Source: Staphylotrichum longicolle (taxonomy: Eukaryota; Ascomycota; Sordariomycetes; Sordariales; Chaetomiaceae). Taken from it: 64,000 nucleotides of DNA. A model generated the notes under the pieces. That model saw nothing but the letters and a program-made list of their open reading frames with translations, had not been told where the DNA came from and did no database searches. The stretch spans positions 1,798,001 through 1,862,000 of the forward strand of contig JAHCVI010000006.1 of the NCBI GenBank assembly GCA_019096155.1, read 5' to 3'. How positions within the stretch are numbered: position 1 is the first letter of the stretch; each line of letters begins with the position of its first letter. Shown in pieces: positions 1 through 11,000 of the stretch. A program made the translations under genes and the position numbers.

Positions 1-149
1 CCCTTAACCACATGCCAACCCCGAGACCCGTACCTCTCACAGCTCCTTCCTCTCTCCGACAACCACATTGCGAATAGCCTCTCCCAACTCAGGCGCAACC
101 CTCGAGAACATATCTACCAAAACTCATCAGTCAGCCACTCAGAAAAGAA

Positions 150-1827
150 TCACCCCAACAACATGCACTTACCAAACACCCCCTGCCACACCTCAGGCTT
201 GGCCTTGCTCAAATGCGCCGCCACATTCCTCACAAACGCCTCCTGCTGCCCCTCCTGCCGTCCCAACACCTCCCCCCAAAACACCCTCGCCTGCACAAAG
301 TCCTCCTCGGTCACCTCGCTTGCATACTCCGCCACCGACCCCGCCGCCCAAACCTCATGCTCGCTGATGCGGCCCAACTTGCCCACACCCACGCGAGAAG
401 CAGAAGAAGAGGATGACACGCGCGGGTGCGGGTGCGGGGGTGGCGGCCGGACGTAGTTCGCCTCGCCGCCGTAGTTGCCGTTGATGGTTGCCCTACCGTC
501 GCGCTGGAAGGGGCAGTAGACGGGCGCGACGGGCCGGTTGGGCGGGAGCTGTTGGTAGTTGACGCCGAGGCGGTAGCGGGCGGCGTCGGGGTAGGCGAAC
601 ATGCGGGCTTGGAGCACTAGGCGAGTTCATTTGATTAGCGGGTTTGGCGGAAAAGGGGAGGGGTGAGTTGTGCTGGGTGGAGTCACGTACTGGGGTCGGC
701 GGAGGGCGCGAGGCCGGGGACCATGGTTGAGGGGGAGAAGGCGGCTTGTTCAATCTCGGCGAAGTAATTATCAGGCTGTGAAGCGGAAGAGAGAGTCAGC
801 AACAAACAGAGATGGAGATGTGGTTTGGAAGGCTTACGTTCTTGTTAAAGGTGAGCTTGCCCACCGGCTGCAGCGGAAAGTCGGCGTGCGGCCACACCTT
901 GGTCATGTCAAACACGTTCCAGCGGTACGCCTCAGACTGCTCCGGCGTCATGGCCTGGATGTACAAGGTCCAGGACGGAAAGTTTCCCGCTTCAATGGCG
1001 TTGTGGAGGTCGGCAGCGTGGTTGTCGGGGTCTTGGCCGGCCAGCCGCGCTGCCTCGTCGTTGGTGAGCGTCTCATTGCCCTGGTTGGCCTTGAAGTGGA
1101 ACTTGACGTAGTGAAAGGTTCCGTCCGGCTTGGTGAGCTTGTATGTGTGCCCGCTGTAACCATTCACGTGGCGGACCGACTTGGGCGTGCCGCGGTCACT
1201 GAAGATGAGCATGAGCGCGTGGATCCCCTCTTGGTTGTGCGCGTGGAAATCCCAGAACATAGTGGCATCAGTGATGTTGGTTGCAGGATGGCGCTTGTGG
1301 GACCGGTTCAACGACGGGAACTTGATGGGGTCGCGGATGAAGAAAACGGGAATGTCGTTGAAAACAAAGTCCTGATTGCCCTCCTCGGTGAAGATCTTCA
1401 GGGCCCAGCCCCGGACATCGCGGGCGGTGTCGGCGCTGCCCCTTTCTCCGCCAACAGTCGAGATGCGTGACAGCGTCTTGCTCTTCTTGCCAACGCCCGT
1501 GAGGAACTTGGCCGAGGTGAGGTGGGAGATATCATGGGTGACCTCAAACTCGCCCCACGCGCCTACCGCGTGAGCGTGGACGACGCGCTCAGGAATGCGT
1601 TCGCGGTTGAAGTGAGCCAGAGTTTCAATGAGCTGAGTGTCCTGCAGCAGCATCAAGCCCTTGACGGGCGAGCCAGCGCTGAAGCGCTGCGCAGAGGTGG
1701 GATTCGCATATGGGCACCCTGCCGTGGAGTTAGCAACCAGGCCACAGGGGGTAGGATTACTCCGTGATGAGTTGATACCTTCTGCAAGAGTGTACACTGG
1801 ACCAGTAGGTACTTCCAGGGAACCCAT
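150..1827 (-). CDS. Catalase (small-subunit type, haem enzyme)
   Basis: Converts hydrogen peroxide to water and oxygen. Three exons on the minus strand, 1827-838, 775-691 and 616-150, join in frame to about 513 residues, the usual small-subunit length. Visible landmarks are the catalytic His near residue 84 in RIPERVVHAHAVGAWGEF, the distal Asn near 157 in FNDIPVFFIRDP, and the proximal haem Tyr near 367 in RMFAYPDAARYRLG. That last motif spans the second intron junction, which supports the splice choice. The ATG at 1827 begins MGSLEVPTGPVYTLAEG, a normal catalase N-terminus. I see no signal peptide, and the C-terminus (KCMLLG) is not a canonical PTS1, so the protein is probably cytosolic or uses another route. 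It is transcribed divergently from the GMC oxidoreductase at 2908, a flavoenzyme class whose oxidase members make peroxide. Family assignment is firm; the specific paralogue is not. Confidence 0.93.
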
Positions 1828-2907
1828 CTTTGAGTCGATTCTTTTCAGAATAGTAGATAGGGGCGGAGTAGTAAGATGCAGAGTGAGATGAGCTCGAGAA
1901 CGGGCAGAGCAGCCAGAGGTCGATACATCAATAACGGACAGCGAGATGTGTCTCGACGGACAAAAGGCCGAAATTACTTTGGAGCTGTCAGGCAGCAGGA
2001 ATAACTCGCGTCAAATGCAAACGGTTCAGTGAAATGCCTGTTCTCAGTTGTTGACACAGAGGCGTCCTTCTCTCCAAGTTATGTACGACGGGTTTGTGTT
2101 CCAGTTGCACACTCTCTATCCAGACAACTGACTTACAACAAGCATGCATCATTGCGGCTGTCGGGAAACTCCCGAATTTCCGAGCCGGTTCTCGGACGGC
2201 ATTCCTTCGAACCTGCGCCTTACTCATCCTCACCAATGAGCCGCGCAACCTTCAGGCCGGCACCCAGGGGCTGGGATTCATCTGAGAACTGTACCATACA
2301 GGGGCGCTTAGCTCATCTTGAATTTTCCGTTGTCCCCAGTTGCATCATTGCACAGTGAAGTGAATCAGCAGGGCCCGCCTTTCTCAACCTTCCGGAAACG
2401 TGATCGTGCTGGCTCCATGATTGTCCTCGTAAACCGGGATTTTCAGTACAGTTCGTCCAGACTGGTCAACTACGGCTTTCGGCTTCTTGAGTCAGGGGCC
2501 ATGCCGACAACTTGGAACATGGCGGGCGTGCCGACGGGCGGACGTCATCGCGGATGTCCAACCTTGCGGACAAGGGAGCTCAACCTTGGGCCTCTCCAAG
2601 ACTCAGAGTTGAAGCAAGCATATATAGAGACAAACTGGCAGATCATCATCTCGTCTCTTGTCCTCATCTGCATCAGCATTGCGTTCCAATCTCCAGACAA
2701 CCCAACCGCATCCATCAACTCGAGCAACCCGAGCAACCCAAAACACCACACCAACAACCCAAGCATCAGTTACACGCCAATCGTATAAAAAGCCCCTAGC
2801 TCTTTATCTCAGCCTCCAATTATTGGAGTAATTTTAACTGTTGTCTATCCCTAACTCCTGTCCTATTCTCGACCACCCCACAAAGAACCAAAACAACAGC
2901 CATCACC
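1828..2907. other. Shared divergent intergenic region, catalase / GMC oxidoreductase
   Basis: About 1.08 kb between two divergently transcribed genes. I see no credible coding frame. The GMC side has a CCAAT box and TATA box (2777-2790) and a pyrimidine-rich stretch before the ATG. A second TATA-like tatataga lies near 2620. The catalase side has no clear TATA box. Confidence 0.5.
2777..2790 (+). promoter_or_regulatory. CCAAT/TATA core promoter of the GMC oxidoreductase
   Basis: CCAAT at 2777-2781 is followed at once by CGTATAAAAAG (TATA at about 2784). It lies some 120 bases upstream of the GMC start codon, a normal spacing for a filamentous fungus leader. Confidence 0.5.
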
Positions 2908-4864
2908 ATGGGCTCCACCATTGAGACAAAGACCGAGTTTGACTTCATCGTCGTTGGCGGTTTGTGCACCCATTTCTACTTTTGGGTGTCCCATTCATTA
3001 ACTTGCAATTACTAGGTGGTACTGCTGGCTGCGTTGTTGCTGGCCGCATGGCCGAGAATCCCAACGTCAACATTCTCGTCATCGAAGCCGGCATCACCAA
3101 CCCCGGCGATGTCGACGCCATCACGACGCCCGCCCGCGCCTTTGAGCTGCGCGAGAGCAAGTACGACTGGGCCTACAAGACCACCATGATTGACCGCCCC
3201 GAGTACACGCGCATCGAAAAGCCCAACACGCGCGGCAAGACCCTGGGCGGCAGCAGCTGCCTGAACTACTACACCTGGATTCCCGGCAGCGCCGCCACTT
3301 TTGATGACTGGGCCGAGTTTGGCGGGGATGAGTGGACCTGGGACAAGTGCCGCGAGTACCTGTACAAGCCCGCCACCTACCACGACGACAAGGGCCTTTT
3401 CCCTCCTGAGCTCAAGTACATCGGTCAAGGTGGCCCGCTCCCCATTTCGCACTCGGACCTCGTGCCTGAGGTCGCTGGATTCCGCGACGCCCTGACTAGC
3501 GCCTGGCTGAGCAAGGGCGAGAAGCTCACCGACGATGTGCACAACGGCACGATGCGCGGCCTGTGGAAGTGCCTCAACAGCATCTACAACGGCAAGCGGT
3601 CCTCCTCGTGGCGGTATCTGGTCGGCAAGCCCAATGTGATCGTCATGGGCAAAACCAACTCCAAGCGCCTGATCATCGAGAACGGCAAGGCCGTCGGCGT
3701 CGAGGTCATCGGGCCCGACGGCCAGGAGCACGCCTTCCGCGCCAAGCACGAAGTGATCGTCTCCAGCGGCGTGTTCGAGTCGCCCAAGCTGCTCATGCTC
3801 TCGGGTATCGGACCCCAAGCCGCCCTCGCCCAGTTCGGCATCGACACCGTCATCGACTCGCCCAACGTCGGCCAGAACCTCCTCGACCACCCAATCCTGC
3901 CGCACGTCTTCCGCCTCAAGGACGGCTACGGCCTCGACAACCACCTCCTCCGCGCCGGCCTCGAAAAGGACGCGGCCGCGTCCGCCTACCGGTGGAAGAA
4001 CAAGGGCCCCCTGACCAGCGGCCTCCTCGAGCTCGTCGGCCTGCCGCGCATCGACGAGCGCCTGAGCAAGATCCCCGAGTACGTGGCGGCCAAGGAAGCC
4101 AACGGCGGGCTCGACCCGTTTGGCCCGGCCGGGCAGCCGCACTTTGAGATTGACTTTGTGCCCATGTTCTCCGACGCGTTCCAGTGGCACATCCCCGCGC
4201 CCCCCACCGGGGAGTACATGACGGTGATTGTGGACCTGCTGCGGCCCCTGTCCAAGACGGGCACGGTCACGCTCAACTCGGCGGACCCGCTGGAGCAGCC
4301 CAAGGTTAACCTCAACTTTTTTGCTGAGGACTTGGATATCGTGGCCATGCGCGAGGGCGTGAGGTGGGTGGACGATCTGCTCATGACGGGCGAGGGCATG
4401 AAGGAGATTATTGGAGAGGATTATCCCTGGGCGATGCCGCGCCACTCGGACGAGGCAATGAACAAGATGATTCTGGAGCGGTCGCAGACGGGGTTCCGTA
4501 AGCTCTTTTTTTTTTGTTTACGGTGTTTTTTTGGCGTGCGCTTTTTCTCGTATCAGAGGCGGAGCTGACAATCCGAAACCATGCAGATCCGTGCGGCAGC
4601 CTGCGCATGGGCAAGGACATCTACCATGGTGTCGTCGACAGCAAGCTGCGCGTCTATGGCGTTCAAAACCTGCGCGTCATCGACGCCTCGGTGATCCCAG
4701 TGATCCCCGACTGCCGCATCCAGAACTCGGTCTACATGATTGGCGAGAAGGTGAGTTCTTGAACTCCATCACGCTTCATGTCCAATAAATTTGCGAATGA
4801 TGCTAACGCCCCATTCCAGGGCGCCGACATGATCAAGGCTGCGTACCCAGAGCTGTATGCCTAG
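2908..4864 (+). CDS. GMC-family FAD oxidoreductase
   Basis: Glucose-methanol-choline family flavoenzyme that oxidises an alcohol or sugar-type substrate and, if an oxidase, yields hydrogen peroxide. Four exons, 2908-2959, 3016-4497, 4587-4750 and 4820-4864, give about 580 residues, typical of the family. The first intron splits the N-terminal FAD-binding Rossmann motif, which after splicing reads FIVVGGGTAGCVVAGR. The GGSSCLNYYTW segment (GMC signature 1) is present. The HPCGSLRMG segment carrying the active-site His is restored only when intron 2 (4498-4586) is removed. There is no obvious signal peptide, so it is probably intracellular. The start ATG sits in CACCATGG. Intron 2 contains a long T run. 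The nearest neighbour is the divergent catalase. The substrate cannot be told from sequence; aryl-alcohol oxidase, choline dehydrogenase-like and glucose oxidase-like enzymes all share these motifs. Confidence 0.92.
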
Positions 4865-5633
4865 GGCCTCAAGCTCAGCTTCTGAGGGCTCGGGAGAGTT
4901 GATGCCGGGGGGAGCGTTCCCTTTTTCTAGTGTTTTGAATAGACTGCAGGCACTGATTGGTAGGATTAATATACTGTGTTGAGCCACTTTTTGTCTTGGC
5001 CAGCCTGTCGATGGCAATGCTCCAGGTGATTCACCTCAGGATACCTGTACCTTACTGCCGTGTTGGCCTTGGAGCTGTGACCACGTGGTTCTCACGCGAG
5101 TCTTTTTTGACATGTCTTTCTGGCGCCTTTGACAAGAACCTCTTGTTCATTGTTTCGCAAGATGGGTATTATCTTGCTTTGCGAAGTGCTGGCCGGAGTC
5201 GAGAGCAGGGCTTGCATGTGTAAGATGTTAACCCTAACCCCAGCCAAGCCGTTTCATTTTATCCAGAACTCGAGATTCACAGCACAGCAACGTATTGAGA
5301 CGCGATAAAAAAAAGCGTTCAAAGAGAACCTATAGTCTAATCAGACCGTCCTTGCTATATTTTCTTTTGTTGACAATGACTTTTGGGCTGTTGAGGTGGA
5401 AGTTCTTGAAGGTGCGACCGGGGGCCCCTGTCAGAAACACCGTGCTAAGAAACAAACCAGTAACTTCACAGTATTGAACGGGAACGCGTGGCGGATGATG
5501 CGGCGGTGTGGGGGCGGCTCCCGCAAGGTTGCCGACGTCGGTTTTCATCCCAGCTCTCTCTCCCGAGCTGCATCTCCAACCCGCTTGGGGACGGCTTCGT
5601 CATCGCATCACCGTTCTGGGTGGTATCACCGCC
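4865..5633. other. Intergenic, no gene seen
   Basis: Terminator and leader DNA between two genes on the same strand. Two TTAGGG-type units (taaccctaacccc at about 5229) occur but are too few to be a telomeric tract. Confidence 0.4.
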
Positions 5634-6608
5634 ATGCCTCCCGCAGAGAGCGCCCCCCGGCGCATCACATCCCACTTTGCTCCGCTACTCCGCCCGGTGC
5701 GCGGTTTGGCCAGTTACGGGTCTCGCGCGCTGAGCGCGGCGGCATTCCCGATTCGCGGCATCTGGTACTTTTTGCGCCATCCTGAGTTCTACCCGCTCTT
5801 TGTTGGCCGCCTGCTTCCGCTGTCCATCATCTCATTCCTGGTCTATTTTCTGCTCTTCACTTTTGCCTTCTTGCCACAGTTCCTGTTCCTCCTCATCTTC
5901 CACGGCCGTGCGGGCGCCTGGATCAATACGATCGTGTTGGTCCTGGGCGAGGGGCTGGTCATCATCCAGGGCCTGTTCGAGGGCTTCTTTGTGGACGAGT
6001 GCCGCGTGGATATCTTTGACGTGAGCCGACCGCCTCTCTCTGTCGATGCCCTCCTGAGGAAGACTAGCTGACCGTGTCTCGATTAGGCCACGCTAATCAA
6101 CCATGGCCTGATCGACCTGCTCGCCCCACATCGGGTTCTCTTTGTCGATGCCGCCAACTCCGTTAGAATGCTGGGAAAACCGACCAGTACAGCCGAGTAC
6201 CAGCCGTGGAGCATCGTCCAGATCGTGGAGCTCATCGTCTTCCTCCCCCTCAACCTCGTCCCATACGTTGGCACTCCCGCCTTCATCATGATCACCGGCT
6301 CCCGTCTGGGCAAGCTCTCGCACCACAGATGGTTCAAGCTCAGGGGGCTCAGCAAAAAGGACACACGGAAGGAACTCAAACTCAGGCGGTGGGAATATCT
6401 CTGGTTTGGTACTGTCGCCATGATTCTGGAGCTCATTCCCATCCTGAGCTTCTTCTTCCTGCTAACCAGCACTGCTGGAGCGGCCATGTGGGTTGCAAGG
6501 ATGGAGGAGCAGGCTAGGACACGGGTCGGGAGGCCTATCCCGGATCAGGAACATGGCCATCACCATCATGATGTCGAGGGTCCTGTGTATCACGACGACC
6601 CCGTATGA
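5634..6608 (+). CDS. Polytopic membrane protein, RRT8/LDS-like (EI24-type)
   Basis: Two exons, 5634-6020 and 6087-6608, make about 302 residues. The N-terminus is basic with aromatics. Hydrophobic segments lie at roughly residues 60-90 and 97-118 (exon 1), and 173-200 and 236-264 (exon 2), leaving a His-rich acidic tail (HGHHHHD). The layout, with paired long hydrophobic hairpins and conserved prolines and glycines such as LNLVPYVGTPAF, resembles the fungal RRT8/LDS outer-spore-wall and lipid-droplet proteins in the EI24 superfamily. In yeast those proteins act in dityrosine spore-wall assembly at lipid droplets; a role here is inference. Splicing at gtgag..ttag keeps the frame and removes an in-frame stop at about 6071. 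The ATG at 5634 was chosen because it directly precedes the basic amphipathic start. An earlier in-frame ATG at 5508 is possible but adds atypical sequence. Confidence 0.72.
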
Positions 6609-8080
6609 TGACAGGAAACTGCCCGCATTGTTGCTTAATGCCCATGTATCATTTAGCGCATTCTCAACCGGGAGCTCGGTCTTCAGTTCAGGTCTGACAA
6701 TCACCCCGTGGTGCTCGGTCCGAGGGTGTGGAGCATCGCCGACCATTCCTCATGAGGGTTAACGCAGCAGCCCACCCCAACCAAATCAGTTTCGGGCCCT
6801 GAGCGTTGCGTTCAACTTTTGATCCGATGCTGGCACCACCTCGCGAGCGGCATCGAAGCAGCAACCAAAAACTGCAGCCCTAAACTTGCTCAACCGCCAC
6901 CACATCAGCCATGTCGGGATGCCTACCCGAACATTAGGGCCGACTGGCAGTGACTCAGGCCCCTTCCCTTCCTACCAGGGAATCAACAAAGCGGCGTCGG
7001 CCCAGCCCGGGCCGTTTCCAATGCAAGGCTGAGCCGGGCAGGCAACCACGACGGCGGCAGGTGGCCGACGTGAGAACGTGGGAACCCCGCATTCCATCTC
7101 ACTTGTCCAGCCGTTGTCTGGGGGAGGAGCGGAGTGTCTGGGTGTGCTTTCCAGGGCAGGCTCTTGCTCCAAACCGCTTACGCAACTTCCAGGTTGTGTC
7201 CCAAGCTGCGTGATGGCATCAATGCCCTGTCGGTCCTCGCCATCTTGTCAGGAACTCAACATGCACTCCCGTCCGGTGTGCTGGATTCCACTTTAACAGT
7301 GAGACTGATTGGACTGCGCAGGCCAACCTGAGGCCAACCTGGAAGGGATTGGAACTGTGTACCTGCCAATTCTGAGGTCGCTATGCTTTTCTCGCGTGGA
7401 TTGCCCCTTCCGGACTGGGAATGTGACCTCCCAGTGTGGGTGCTCCGCGGCAAGAACCTCACAAAAACTGGGGTATGCCGTTTCTGAATTCGATCTTTCC
7501 TTTCGCTTCGCCATCAGAACCATGCCACCATGCCCACGGCGAGCCCGCTCTGGTCGCCGTTCATGCGCTTCTAAACAACCGAGTGGCGCCGTCAAGCCGG
7601 TCTCGGGTGGGCAAGAAGGGGGGGGAGGGGGGGGGAGAGCGCCTGGCATGTCACCGCGATACGACGGGAATCTGTGAAAGAACTGCTCATTTTTCATGCT
7701 CGTTCGATAACAGTTGCGCCTTCCATTCTGGCATTGTGGACCGTTATATTAATGACTCTCTCTGGAGTGTGGGACGACGCGCAAGTTGTCTTGTCCGTTC
7801 CTTCCCGTCCTCGCTATCGTGGCTCAACATCTCGATCTCGCTTTCTCTTCCGTCACCAGAGCGGGGCACCACTCTTGCTTCCCAGTCCTCCTCTTTCGCC
7901 CCATTCCTCTCTTCATCGACCTTTAACCGCCATCCGCACCATTCAATTTGACTTTGACGGTCCCTGGTCCATCGTTTTCTCCGGCGTCGCCCTCCTGTTA
8001 GTTGTCTTTCCGCTTTGGGTCAACAACATTCAAAGAGCCCGCGGAAACCTCGGAACTCGTATCCGAGCCAGCTCCGCAAG
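6609..8080. other. Intergenic upstream of the Ser/Thr-rich protein gene
   Basis: About 1.47 kb without a credible gene. Short frames exist on both strands but show no domain, start context or splice logic. It contains the G-run at 7618-7639 and a CT-rich stretch at about 7790-7960 that looks like a fungal leader or promoter. Confidence 0.4.
7618..7639 (+). repeat. G-homopolymer pair (8 G, A, 9 G)
   Basis: Eight Gs, one A and nine Gs in a row, then agag, with further GG pairs just upstream. It could form a G-quadruplex on the plus strand. It lies about 450 bases upstream of the secreted protein gene, but homopolymer length is unreliable in assemblies. Confidence 0.6.
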
Positions 8081-11000
8081 ATGCGTTTCAAGCAAACGAT
8101 AGGCCCGCTAGTTGCGGGCCGGGTTTGGTTGGTTTCCGCCGCGGCGGTACCAAATCTGTAAGTGCCGGCCCATTTTTGCCATGCGCGTCATTGCGGCTCT
8201 GTCCGAAATTCCGTATAAAAATGGCTAAGAGATGGTCCCTTTGCTCACACCACCAGCAGCCGCGATTCTACGGCGACTACCTGTTTGGGCACGTCTGCCG
8301 ACGGGGCTGTTACGGCTACCCTTGACCCGTCCTTCTCGGCCACGTCCCTTCAGCAGGTCACGACGGTTGCGCCGAACTCGAATTGTTCGAGTACCGCTGC
8401 TGAGCAGGCCTCGGAATCCACCCGACTCTCCTCACCCACCCTCGAGGTGGTCACAGTCACAATCTTTGGTTGCAGCACTCCCTGCTCCTCACCTGCCGCA
8501 TCCAGCTCTCTTTCCGGTTCTCTTTCCGCGGGCTTGCCGTCCCTGGACTCCCAATCCGACCACCAGGGTGCCCCATCATTGCCCTGCGCATCTTCAGAGG
8601 CGAATCAGTCGATCGTTCAAACCACCGCTGTCACTCTGGTCACTGTCACAGAGATTTCCGACGTCTTCACAACTGTCACGGTCACACTGCCTGCGACCAG
8701 CTCCACAACTGCCGGCTCACTGGCCCCAGCGTTGACTTCAGAAGACTCTCCTGCGCTCGCAACTGTTCGCACCGTCATTGTCACAGCCTCTGTCACTTCG
8801 GGGCCGGCCACGTCAGTGACAGCTTTGGAGCCTTTTGGGAGCGAGATCACCTCAATCCTGATTCTAACATTTCCCGATGGCTTCAGACACACTTCCACTG
8901 TGCTGGTCACTGTCACGATCCCTGACGTCCCTGTGTCAGGATTGTGGTCCACCGTGATTACCCCTTCGAGAGTTCCGGCGACCCCGGTCACAGTCGGTTG
9001 CACCACAGAACCATCGAACCCCTACCGTCCATACGCGCTGACGTACACTCTTTCCCCCGACTCTGGTCTTCCGACTCCATTCACTGGGACCATCACGGTA
9101 ACTCCTTCATCCCCTCCGCCTCGGTCAAACAGGCCATCGAGTTCTGTGGATTCATCGTCGCATAGCATCAACAATTCACTGGAACCTCTTCTCACAACCA
9201 CCTCGACGTCCGCTGAGGAGCCAGATACGGTCACCGTCACGATCACTGCGGCTGGCTCACCCTTGCCGGTCTCGCAAACACCCAATGTCTCTTCTGGGTC
9301 CAGCGCCAAAGACACCCCCGTTCCCTACGGGGCGTCACTGAACACGAGTCCGAGCACTTTTTCGGCCACATTGCCCTTGGCCACCTCGACTAGCTTGACT
9401 GTCAGCCTCTCAGAGACGAACGCCTATGGATCATTTGCATCAGGGACCAACACCTCGCCCACAATCACTCCGTCTTCCCCCGGTCTCCCGGCACCTACAT
9501 CTCCTAGCAGCCAAACCGGTTCCGTTGTGCTCGTCACGTACACAGTGCCTGGGCAGTCGGGCATCGGTGTATCCACATACACAGTTACCTACACGCAACT
9601 GACACCGACAGCGACCAATTGGCCAGAGGCAAGCGACTCGAGTACTTCATCGGATGATGCCCTCTTCACCAGTTTGGGAGGGTACCAAGGTGGTAACACC
9701 GAGAGCGTCTTGCCCACCTCTGGCTTCAGCGAACCCACACTCGTGACCATCACTGAAACGATTGCATCTCCTTCTCCCTCTGCCGTCATTTCAACTGTTG
9801 TGGTGTCAGTGGTAACTCTCACTCAGACTGTGCCCCTTGGATACAGCTCCTCCACGGTCGTGGAGTTCACCACCAAACTTAGCGTTGCCCCCTGCCCCGA
9901 TCTCTCAACAGCCTCGAGACCGACAGCGCAAATCACATCAGTGGCCCCAATCTCGGGCGCGCCATCAGAGGTGACCATCTGGCCTTCGCCTGCCTCGGAT
10001 AGCCCGTGCTCAACACTTTCGACCAGCTACCTGTCACTCACTGGCTCTACAACTGCACCATTGTTTTCCATTACCACGCTGGCACCGGTTACATCAAGCA
10101 TCGGTCCGGGCGGCACGACCCATTCCGTCATCGTGGTCAGCAACATCCCGCCCGTCAGCTGTTCTGAAGCCGATACCTCTTCAGTTTTGGATGGTGGTCA
10201 TGCTGCCACTGATGATTCGGGAGGAGGAGGCCCCGTGGACTCCACACCTGGAAGCTACGTTTTTTCTACATCTTCGGGTGGGGGTTACGGAAACCCAGCG
10301 CAGAGTACACCCGTCTTAACAACGAGTCCGACTGTTCCCACTGAAAGTGGCTCACCAGTTTCCCGACCCACACCAACGTCTTCCTCGCCGCTCGCCTATG
10401 GCACAACTGAGAGCGCAGACCCCAACTGGACCTCGACTTTGCCGGGTTCTTCTGTGGATGGTCCAGACACCACCCATGTCTCTCAGCCGGGGGGTATTCC
10501 CACCAGCTCTTCCACAGGTCCTGTGTCATCCGTTACGAACCCAATTCCGCCAAACAATCAAACGTCGACGCACAACTCGTTTTCGTCGAGCACCTTGCCT
10601 GCCAGCCAATCGTCGTTTTGTGTGAATTCCACCACCTCGAGCTTGCTCAGCAGCCACCATGTCGCACCCACCACCACGCCGACTTCCAGTGCCGCGAACA
10701 CCACGGTCGCGCTCCAGACGAGTTCAGTTCTAACCGTCCCCAGTAGCGCGCCCCTGAGCAGCACATCAGTTGCGGCCTCCGGTGTTTCAAGTTCAAGCAC
10801 TGTCGGACCTAATGGCACCGCGAGTGCACCTCCAGTCATCATGACTCTCACTCTAACCACCACTTTCACTTCGGCGACGAGCAGCAGCTCCCCGACTACT
10901 TCAGGCGTTACTTCTTCCAACACCAGCATGGTGGTTCTGACAACTGTTGCACCCTCCTCAACGATCAGTGTGGCGAGCTCCCCGACACCCTCTGTGTCTC

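Noticed and set aside
3012..4445. 477-codon open frame on the minus strand
   Set aside because: Antisense shadow of the GMC oxidoreductase; no domain, no start context.
5226..5245. Telomere-like taaccctaacccc
   Set aside because: Only two units inside ordinary gene-bearing sequence.
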